DNA of 64,000 nt. Source: Panax quinquefolius. Taxonomy: Eukaryota > Streptophyta > Magnoliopsida > Apiales > Araliaceae. The notes under the pieces were generated by a model. It made no database searches. It had not been told where the DNA came from and saw only the letters and a program-made list of their open reading frames with translations. The translations under genes were made by a program, and so were the position numbers. Below are positions 56,291 through 64,000 of this stretch, one piece after another; position 1 is the first letter of the stretch; each line of letters opens with the position of its first letter. Where the stretch lies: assembly GCA_020205615.1 (NCBI GenBank), contig JAINUW010000118.1:1-64000 (forward strand). Reading direction: 5' to 3'.

Positions 56291-57261
56291 TAAATTTTCT
56301 TTTCTTTGTCCAAGTTGTCTATTATGGTTACTATCTTGGATTATATCCATGTTTTGATCTTCCTTCTTGAATTTTGCTCCACAATTGATTATTATGGAGT
56401 ATTTTTGAGCTTGGATAAACTAAAGTACGAATCCCTAATCTTTGTTCTTTTATCTTACTGGATTCGTTTTCTTTAAAATATTTTTATCATCCTCAGTCCT
56501 AAATGCTGATATAACTTAATATTTTTGGCCTATAATGCAATGATAAATGATTACTTGATGAATATCTTTAGCCTGTAATGCAAAAATGAATGATTACCTG
56601 ATGAATATCTTTGGCCCGTAGTGCGAAGATGGACATGTGTTGAGATGAACATGACCAACTGGTGATACAAATGAATATCTTTGGCCCGTAGTGCAAAGAT
56701 AAATATTTGATTTGAGATAATTATTGATTGATGTCACAGGGATAAAATATTGATGATGGACTTTTAAATCATAGAAGATAGTAGACTTCATTCTCTACTT
56801 AACTCTTCTAATGAATTGTTATTTTCGCTGCGAATATTGATCAAAAACTTTTGTCCATTATATTTTATCTGATTTATTGAAGGCTAACAATAATTTGTTT
56901 TTCATTATATTAGTCATAATATTCTTTACTGGGCTAGTTGAGCTCATCCTTTTCCTTTTTGTTCCATTTTCTTCTTAGGAGGCGAGAATATAGCTGGTAC
57001 TAGTCGGGGTGTGGAGTGATGGTTCAAGGCAGTTATTATAGCAGTCCTCACTATTTTATAAAATAGTGTATCAATAATTATAATAAGAACTTTATTTGAG
57101 TTTGGATATTTTTTATAAGATAATATTTGTACTAAAACTCATAGCGCATGTGTTGTCATATTTTGCACGACAATTGTATTAATGAAGTTTATATTTAGTT
57201 TCTGTACCATGTATTTGGCGACTCATAATTGGTTGTGTGGACCTATTTTGGGGGCGTCACA

Positions 57262-57463
57262 GATAATAGTGTCAGTGTGGCCAGAGGGAACAACAGCAGA
57301 CAAGATAGAATTACGAAAGATGATGACGTCGTGGTGATTTGAGTGAGGGAGGTTCCAGTTTGAAGTGTTGATAATATCAACAACTCATGCAGTAGTAGGA
57401 AGTCAAGAATTGGTGAGCAAGGAACTAGATAGGTTTATGGCAGTGCCATTGAGCCAAGGGTAG
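57262..57463. other. Unassigned sequence right of LTR
   Basis: No recognisable domain or repeat. It follows the LTR end directly and precedes LINE homology; an in-frame TAG at 57461 closes the LINE frame on the left. Confidence 0.35.
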
Positions 57464-57824
57464 TCAGTCCTTTTTGCCATCCAACACTACTGGAGTTCTC
57501 ATTTTATCCTTCCCAAGGCTGTCATCCGATCCATACAATATATTTTATGTCGGTTCTTGTGGAAAGGAGCTTTGCTTTCCCATTATGGAGCAAAGGTTTC
57601 ATTGAAAAAAGTTAGTCTCCCTACTAAAGATGGTGGTTTAGGCTTAAAATGCCTCTTAGATTGGAACAAGTCTCTCACCCTTCTTCATCTTACCCGCCTT
57701 TTGCATGCTCAACAAAGATCTCTCTGGGCTAAATGGGTTCAGTCCACTTTTCTAAAAGGAATGTCTAGTGGTCTTTATCCTATCCATGCCATTACATCGC
57801 ATGAATATGATAAAGAGGGGCATC
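57464..57824 (+). pseudogene. LINE reverse-transcriptase C-terminal fragment
   Basis: One open frame encodes VLFAIQHYWSSHFILPKAVI, RFLWKGALLSHYGAKVSLKK, PTKDGGLGLKCLLDWNKSL and LHAQQRSLWAKWVQSTFLKG. This order is characteristic of the segment after the catalytic RT domain in plant L1-type LINEs and related RNA-directed DNA polymerase genes, leading into the zf-RVT domain. Only about 120 residues remain, without endonuclease, RT core or RNase H. It is cut at 57825 by an LTR beginning TGTAGACACTC. It could be a fragment of a LINE-derived host protein, but nothing suggests it is expressed. Confidence 0.85.
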
Positions 57825-57919
57825 TGTAGACACTCAAAAGTTTACATTCCTGTTAATAACCTTGCATGAAGGTAAAATCGTCTTCCAGAGATAACACTAG
57901 AAGTTAAATCAGCTTAATC

Positions 57920-58180
57920 CCGGAGACAACCCCGGGATACTCAGTTTCAATCCCGGAGATAACCTTGAGATGCTCAGTTCCAACCTCGGAGATAACCCCG
58001 AGGGATGCAGTTCCAATTCTGGCGATAACCCTTGAAAAAGTAAGTTTCAACCCCGAATACAATCTCGAGAGGTCAAGCACACCTTAGAGACAACCCTAAG
58101 GACATTCAGCATGCACAGCAGTCCAATCTCAAAGATAACCCTGAGCAACGACTGCTACATCTGCGCAGAGCCGGAGATAA
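57920..58180. repeat. Degenerate ~33-bp repeat (CCGGAGATAACCCCGAG)
   Basis: About eight imperfect units centre on TCCGGAGATAACCCCGAGATG and CAGTTCCAA(T/C). Spacing is 30-40 bases. Each unit contains CCGGAGATAACC or a variant such as CTAGAGACAACCC. Confidence 0.75.
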
Positions 58181-58728
58181 CCCCAGTGAGGGAAAAAATT
58201 GTCATTTTTCCACCTCGATACTACATTCACGTCGTCTCAACATCATTTCAATCCACATTTTGTACAGAAGTGTCCCATAAGGACCATAGCTCAAATCCCG
58301 ACTGACTACTACACAAGACAACACACCGGATAGAATTTGAAGACTTGAAGATTTGGTTATGGACCCATCTTCCTGACTTCTTACAACCTCTAATCCTATG
58401 TCATTTTGTAGCTCTCAAAAATAGCATTCCGGAAAGGTACAGTACACCCTCATCGGATGCCCGGATTGTAAGTTATGAAGGTTCAAGCGGACAGCGCGTT
58501 GTACGAGTGCACATACTTTGAGATAATGGAACTCTGTCCATTTCAACTTATAAACACTTCTAGAATGCTCTAAACTGAGTGATTCTTCTTTCTAAACACT
58601 TATAAGCTCGTGTTTTGCTACATACTGAAATATAACCGGTGGAAACTGATTTTTCAGGCGTCAAAAGCTATCTGAAGTTTTCTTGGCAGCCCACTGTAAC
58701 ATATTTCAAAATTTTAAGCTTTTTATCA

Positions 58729-58830
58729 CTTATATATATATATATATTTACATTTAAGTTTGGCCTAAAAATAACTTCGTGGCTCTTTACCACTTATATA
58801 TATATATAAAGCTTTTATATATATATAACG
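58729..58830. repeat. TA microsatellites
   Basis: Three (TA)n runs at 58731-58747, 58794-58808 and 58817-58828. Confidence 0.85.
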
Positions 58831-58840
58831 GTTATTCAGC

Positions 58841-59095
58841 CTTGTGCTAGATTTGCTTAAATCTGGCTATTTCTCACTTTGACCGGTTCATGGTGACTAA
58901 ACTGGAACCGTTGAAGCTGGAATGGTTTAGATTTACTCAAATCTAGTTCTTTTTCTAGCTTTTATCAGCCTACAGGCTAGATTTGCATAAATCTGGCTAT
59001 TTCTCACTTTGACCGGTTCATCATGACTAAACTGGAACCGGTGATGCTGGAATGCTTAGATTTACTCAAATTTAGTTCATTTTCTAGCTTTTGCA
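58841..59095. repeat. Direct duplication of ~127 bp
   Basis: GCTAGATTTGC(T/A)TAAATCTGGC, CTCACTTTGACCGGTTCAT, GACTAAACTGGAACCG and GATTTACTCAAAT(C/T)TAGTTC occur in the same order in both halves (58847 and 58976), with about 8% difference. Confidence 0.88.
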
Positions 59096-59722
59096 CATAT
59101 TTCTTTGTTATGTGAGCCTAGGAATTATGTGATCACAGATTCAGCTTCTTAATCTAGATTTGGTTCCCATAATGGACATTTTCAGTTGCAGCCAACTTGT
59201 AAATTATCTACGGTATTTAAATTTCCTTAGATGGCTATCATGCCCACAAGGAGTTCGGCGCTGCTATGTATCTTATTTTCTCGAAGATGCTTCACATCTC
59301 AAAATTAAAAGCAATCAAGCCAAAAGCATAATAAAATGGAAGTATCAAAGGACTCAATTACTATTGAGCACAAGGATTTTAAAAACCTGTTTTACAACCA
59401 TCACTGCTATATCTTGTTAAAATTTAACTTTTATACAAAAGTCAAACCATTTGTATATAGGTGCGAACGAGACATAACACTACTTCCAAATAACTGCACA
59501 TAGACCTACACACACATACAAACAGATAAAAGTTTAATGAAAAGTGGCGGTAACTGTGTTATCATGGAAGTCGGGGGGTGCCTAACACCTTCCTTTTGCT
59601 TAATCAAGCCCCCAGACCCTAATGAATTTTAGTTTTGCAGACCAGTTAAGCAGTGTCACGTCACTAGGTCTTTGTGCAAACCTCTTCTCGGTTGAGTTGG
59701 TGCAACCATTTAAAAATACCAA

Positions 59723-60490
59723 CTGGCGACTCTTACAATCAAATCGTCGATATATACATGTTGGACCTTTTCAAACTTATTTTTTCAAACAAATCTCACC
59801 TAACATGAGAACACCAATAGACAAGAACAAAAAGGGACAAATAAAAATCCCGACGTCGACAAAGGCCATTGATAACAATTTTCATCCATTGCCTGCAACC
59901 ATTTAAAAACAAAAGACAAAGATCAACAAATAAAAGATAAATATATACGTTCAAATTAAGACTAAATTGATTGAAATCAATATTAGACAATATTAGAATA
60001 AATAATTCCCCGGCTGAAATTTAAGTAGGCATACTTAGAAGGGGGGTTGAATAAGTGTAGGAACAAACAATGTCGAACTTTTGACCAAATAAAAATTCCT
60101 TTGGATATTCAATGCAGGAGGTTAGATTCTAAATCCTTATAGATTAAAATGTTAAGACAAGATGTGGAGTTGATTTAAAACTTTTCAAAATGCTTAATAT
60201 AGAAACTTAATCTTTTTTAGAATGTGATTATGTGAATATAATTTGTTGAATCAGTTTTGTAAATTTAAAGATATGGAATGCAGGCTGCTGGATTAATAGT
60301 TAACTAAGTGATGAGAAATTTCAGCACAATAAGCAATCACATGAACACAAGAATTTTTACGTGGTTCAACTACTACCCACTATAATACTAGCCTAATCCA
60401 CGTCCAATACCAACTAGTATTTGAGACTCACTTTTATTAAACAACTTCGATTACATTACAAGTCTCAACCACTCGAGCAGCTTTGCATAA
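59723..60490. other. Primer-site-like start and unassigned sequence
   Basis: TGGCGACTCTTAC (59724) looks like a tRNA-Arg primer site. The next ~300 bp carries no gag. Around 60045-60065 the phrase AGAAGGGGGGTTGAATAAG and, at 60340-60370, ACATGAACACAAGAATTTTTACGTGG occur; both are common in plant repeats I cannot assign with confidence. No ORF is supported. Confidence 0.35.
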
Positions 60491-61198
60491 CGTAAAGTAT
60501 TGTAGATTGATCATCTATAGTACTTGATTTTGTTGGGTTATCAGTTTAATATTGGTAACTCTAGTGGAGGTTCTACAGTCCTTAGTGACTGCTCATTATA
60601 AATTGTTTATCCAGTTGGATACATTGATAGTCGTTGAATTCATATATATCTGTTGATTTATATTGAATTATCGTTCTTATTCCAAGAATTTTTGATATTC
60701 ATTATTCATGATATTATTCTTAAACTTTGAACTATCTCAAAGATGATACTTCGATAATTCAAACTTGTGATATTATATTCTTCACCCTTGTTGTATATTA
60801 CTTGCTGGGCAATTTGTGCTCATCCATGCTTATTTAAAACCTTTCAGTTAAGGAAGAACAGGGTGGTGTCTCTGGAACAAACAAGGGCAAAGGCAAGGCT
60901 ACCGACAAGCTTGTCCCTTTTATGTTTAAGACTAATATGTTGTATGAAGACTATTTTTAGACTATGTTTAAGCTTAAGTAGGATTATGTAATAAGTCTTT
61001 ATTCGATATTATTATGTAATCTATTAAGTATTGTAGGTTGTGAGACTTGGGGGAATAATTATAATAAATCATTGTATATTATTCTAAATTTAGATCTTCT
61101 GTTGTGAATGTGTTATTTAGTTATTATGGTTTTACCATGAGAACGTGATGAACCAAAATTGAGTGACCAAGTGGAGGTCCGAATTTGGGGGCGTCATA
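60491..61198 (+). mobile_element. LTR 3' end, plus strand, upstream of gag element
   Basis: The segment TTGCTGGGCAATTTGTGCTC, then ACAAGGGCAAAGGCAAGGC and TTAAG...TTTGGGGGCGTCATA parallels the 3' part of LTR D (43850-44176). The primer site follows at 61202. The LTR terminus reads GTCATA where CACA is expected. The 5' part is missing. Confidence 0.75.
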
Positions 61199-61201
61199 GG
61201 T

Positions 61202-61213
61202 TGGTATCAAAGC
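61202..61213 (+). other. Primer binding site (one change)
   Basis: TGGTATCAAAGC differs from TGGTATCAGAGC at one base, G to A, consistent with cytosine deamination on the other strand. Confidence 0.82.
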
Positions 61214-61418
61214 CGTAGTTATAAACCTTAGGGGCGAGTGTCCTTAGATTATAACTCGGAGAACTTAGAAGTTAGGAAGGAGATAAAACTCATGTAGAGT
61301 TTTCCTTGAGAGACTTAGTGTGTTATGAAATATAACTTCATTCTTTACAATGAACTTATGTTTATTTAACATTCTGATGGAGTTATTGTTTGTGTTATCT
61401 TATGTTAGTGATTGTAGG

Positions 61419-62204
61419 ATGACTGACATGGGAAGACCTAGTCGAGTAATAGAGGAGGAACCGCGTGATATCCACGTAATCTATGAGACACCCTTGATAG
61501 CAGAGCCTATTTCAGTAGTGGCCCCTATTGATGATGACGATGAAGAAGAGGTGGAGTCTGATCCGGAGGAGGAGCCTTAGGAGGATGAGCCCGAGCCTAT
61601 GATGGACTCTGACGAGGCTACCTTTGAGGATCGGATGTTAGGAGAGTATGAGTAGATTTTAGAGTTAGGGTGTAGAGTGGAGGAGATAGAGGCTGAGGCT
61701 AAGGAGAGGGATTCTGCGTTCCAGTAGTTGAGGGACGAGGACTATCAGAGAAAACTAGTGATGCAGGAGATGGAGGTGGAAATTGCTCACCGTAAGGAGG
61801 CAGGGATCCAGATGGGAGCTTTGTTTCGCCGAGCGGTGGCGAGGAATGTAGAGATAGCATGAAAGCTGGAGGAATTAGAGTAGAAGGTTTTGAGTGAGGG
61901 GACGGAGAAGGAGGCTCTCCGAACTCAGTTAGAGATAGAGGTGATGGATAGGATTCACTTCGAGGAGAAGTGGGAGGAAGCTAATGATAGAGCAGATGAT
62001 CTAGAAGATGAGGTGTGGTGCAAAAGAATGAAGATGAATAAGATGGGCTATGATCTACGCACGGCCATGGAGAGATTGATCGACGGGGTAAATCACTACC
62101 CAGCTGAGCAAGGACAAACTCGACATACCATAAGCCGAGACATGGTGGTGCACATTACGCAGAAGGAATATCAGAGCGCCGTGGAGCATGGGATGTTAGA
62201 TTGA
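61419..62204 (+). pseudogene. Extra ORF upstream of gag: acidic coiled-coil protein with five stops
   Basis: One frame of 262 codons (stop included) runs from ATG 61419 to a TGA at 62202-62204. It contains no frameshift but has in-frame stops at 61578 (TAG), 61653 (TAG), 61725 (TAG), 61860 (TGA) and 61881 (TAG). Visible features: an acidic N-terminal part (DDDDEEEVESDPEEEP), a long charged helical middle likely to form a coiled coil (EGTEKEALRTQLEIEVMDR), and a C-terminal end (HITQKEYQSAVEHGM). No zinc knuckle is present. It lies between primer site and gag, like 37655-38297, but I see no convincing sequence similarity between the two. Its function is unknown. That the frame is kept without indels suggests it was a real gene until recently. 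Confidence 0.65.
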
Positions 62205-62554
62205 GTCTAGAGGATGAAGACTAGTAGTTACAATATTTTGTTTATGTGGTGGTTAATATGTTGTTGTAATCTCAGTCTTTTGGGTAAGATGTGAGATAGT
62301 GGTAAACCCCCAAACTTCTGAAAAGTGTTAAAGGGTTAATAAGTTAGTATGTCCCCATCTTTTGTGATAATAGGGGATATGTGATATCATTTATAGCAGT
62401 ATGCTAGGAAAAAACATGTAATGTAACCATTTGGCATATGAATATAAATGATCTTATTTCAGAAACGTGTTATAAACCTGTAGTTCTTTTCTATTGTGAA
62501 ATGTCTAAGTATGATAATTAAATAATAAAATGAAAAAAATTGGTGATGTAGAAA

Positions 62555-63361
62555 ATGCCGCCCAGACGTAGAATAACTGTCCCAGAAGAGTCAGTTAATG
62601 ATGAGAGAGGTCCAGTAGATCTGATACAAAGACTGGTATATTTATTTGGAGAAGCTCTGAGGGGAAGAAACGAACCCGTACCACCCGTTCCCCAAGTTGT
62701 CCCAATAAGAACCTTCAAAGACTTTAAGAGTGTAAGACCCCCAGAGTTCATGGGAACCACTGACCCGATAGTTGCGCAAACATGGATCTAGGAGATCGAG
62801 AAGGCCTTCACTATTGCTCGCATGGGTGAAGACCAGAAGAAAATATTTTCCAGAAACATGATGAGGGGAGAAGCGAACTATTGGTGGGAAACTAATCAGC
62901 AGAGAGCGGGAGAAGGAATGATAACATGGGAGAGGTTTACGATGCTATTTTTCGAGAATTATTTTCCGAAGAGTATGAAGAGTAGGATGGAAGTGAAGTT
63001 CCTAGAGTTAAAACAAGGTGATATGACGGTGGCGCAATACGCAGCTAAGTTCAGTGAACTAGTGCGATTTGTGGAGCACCAAGTTGTGGATAAGGAAAGA
63101 AAGGCGAGACATTTGGAGAAAGGGTTGAAGTCATGGTTGTATAGTAAGGTATCAGTCTTCCAGATTGATTCCTTTACAACATTTTTGGAGAAGGCAATCA
63201 TTGTGGAAGGTGGCAGTGAGGCCTTAAGTCTATATCATAAGGAGAAGAAGAACAAGAACACTGGTAGTGAGCATCGTTGAGGAAGCAGCAGAGGAGGAAG
63301 TAACTCTGGAAAGAGGAAATGGGAAAAATATAACAACAGAAGCAATAATCAAGGTGGGAGT
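62555..63361 (+). pseudogene. gag: Gag with two stops, truncated by LTR insertion
   Basis: Start ATG at 62555 (MPPRRRITVPEESVNDERGP). One frame of 269 codons carries the whole capsid-type domain: FKDFKSVRPPEFMGTTDP, EIEKAFTIARMGE, GEANYWWETNQQRAGEG, FENYFPKSMKSRMEVKFLEL, QYAAKFSELVRF, ILEKAIIVEGG-like end. TAG at 62789-62791 and TGA at 63278-63280 interrupt it. The sequence stops at 63361 in a basic, Asn/Ser-rich linker just before where zinc knuckles should start; a minus-strand LTR is inserted there. It is the most complete gag in the window and would form the particle shell. Confidence 0.9.
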
Positions 63362-64000
63362 TGTGACGCCCCCAAAATTTAGGTATACGTCACCCATCTT
63401 GGGTCGCCACTTACATGGTACATAAATTAAAATACAACTTACTAATATAACTGTCGTGTACAATACGACATAAACTGTGAGTTTGAATACAAATATTGTC
63501 TACTAGATATTATACAAACTCAAAAGGAGTCCTCATTACAACTATTATCACACTATTTCACTGAATAGTGAGGACTACTAATGCTATCTTCAGGACCATC
63601 ACCGCTTCCCGACTCGTCCCAAATTTATGTTCTCATTTTCAAGAGAACAAGTGAAAGAAAAGGTGAGCTCAACTAGCCCAAGAAGAAATATTATGACTAA
63701 GATAATGCGTAATAAATTATCATTAGCCTTCAACATGTTGTTAAACCGATAAAATACAATAGACAAACCGGTTTAATCTGCAATGAATATGCAATCCATT
63801 AAAAGAGTCAAGTAGAAAATAAAGTCTACTATCTCTTCTAGATTAAAAGTTCATTGTTGATATTTTATTCCTGTAATACTTATCAACAGTTCTTTGTTAT
63901 ACTCAAGACAATTAGAACCTTCATCACTTGTTTTCACCTGTACCACCAAAGATGTTAGTTAAATTCACAATTCATATTTATAATAATATGAATCAACAGT
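63362..64000 (-). mobile_element. Type-E LTR, minus strand, running off the window
   Basis: The plus strand starts TGTGACGCCCCCAAAATTTAGG and is closely similar to 19528 onward (GTCACCCATCTTGGGTCGCC, ACATGGTACATAAATT, TCTACTAGATATTATACAAAC, AGTCCTCATTACAACTATT). It is inserted in gag. Only its 3' ~640 bp on the element strand is visible. Confidence 0.85.

Larger units (their letters stand above)
54747..57261 (+). mobile_element. A-like 3' LTR, plus strand
   Basis: Runs from TGTAAAACACCAACTTTTATG to CCTATTTTGGGGGCGTCACA, 2515 bp, in the opposite orientation to elements A and G. It shows the family layout in order: TATA box (55881), short CACGTATACGAC repeats (56165-56290), hairpin modules (56520-56710), terminal GCGACTCA...GGGGCGTCACA. 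No matching 5' LTR is in the window. Confidence 0.85.
57825..59722 (+). mobile_element. Ogre/Tat-like LTR
   Basis: Begins TGTAGACACTCAAAAG inside the LINE. Near its end it has GGGGGGTGCCTAACACCTTCC and then ACCAACTGGCGACTC; TGGCGACTC matches the tRNA-Arg-type primer site used by Ogre elements. Those phrases are typical of Ogre/Tat LTRs. The exact 3' end is not a clean CA, so the boundary is approximate. It contains the minisatellite at 57920-58180 and a direct duplication at 58841-59095. No coding body follows. Confidence 0.6.

Noticed and set aside
57557..57829. Host gene encoding a 90-residue protein
   Set aside because: The sequence is the well-known post-RT segment of plant LINEs, open upstream to 57464 and cut by an LTR.
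60767..60991. 74-codon plus-strand ORF
   Set aside because: It covers the LTR 3' end segment also found, with changes, in the D LTRs at 37100-37220 and 43850-43960; those copies do not keep the frame.

Overview
The window reads as repeat-dense, AT-rich DNA from the nuclear genome of a flowering plant, most likely a eudicot with a large genome. This rests on the mix of elements seen: Ty3/gypsy chromoviruses of Tekay/Del type (initiator-Met tRNA primer site TGGTATCAGAGC, DLPGLPP-like linker, chromodomain-like tail), a CACTA (En/Spm) transposase, a plant LINE fragment and an Ogre/Tat-like LTR. I cannot name the species. I find no convincing host gene and no RNA gene; nearly every base can be placed in a nested or broken transposable element.

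Layout. 1-5341 and 14002-17564 hold old long terminal repeats (LTRs) of several related families. A structurally complete minus-strand element (A, 5342-14001, target duplication CATAA) has split one of them, a minus-strand family-B LTR ending at 15438. 17985-19527 is a plus-strand family-B gag-pol remnant cut inside reverse transcriptase by a minus-strand LTR (19528-21942). A partial LTR follows that has expanded into a 57-bp tandem array (22381-23350). 23661-25036 and 32918 onward are the two halves of an unrelated LTR-like sequence, split by a complete minus-strand non-autonomous element (G, 25037-32917, target duplication GTTAG) made of two 3.7-kb LTRs around only about 0.49 kb. 33186-36667 is a one-ended CACTA element with one intact 386-residue ORF that lacks the catalytic core. 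36668-44176 is a gag-only element (D) with a 4.2-kb LTR that ends inside an integrase gene. An inverted D-family LTR (about 44968-48784) abuts the best-preserved pol of the window (48785-51629), which is followed by its own family-B 3' LTR. 54100-57261 is the 3' end of another A-like element. 57464-57824 is a LINE fragment interrupted by an Ogre-like LTR. 60490-63361 is a chromovirus 5' end (LTR, primer site, extra ORF, gag), interrupted at 63362 by one more minus-strand LTR that runs off the window.

How the parts work together. No element here looks autonomous. The gag, protease, RT, RNase H and integrase pieces are broken by stops, frameshifts and insertions, and the elements with intact ends (A, G) have no usable coding region, so they would need proteins supplied from elsewhere. 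The points most worth a second look are: an extra ORF between primer site and gag in two separate elements; LTRs built of repeated small hairpin modules; a cluster of telobox motifs (AAACCCTAA) upstream of the TATA box in the D-family LTR; the internally deleted but intact CACTA ORF; a roughly 450-bp segment gained by the G LTRs; and a set of nonsense codons that all fit C-to-T change at CAG or CGA.
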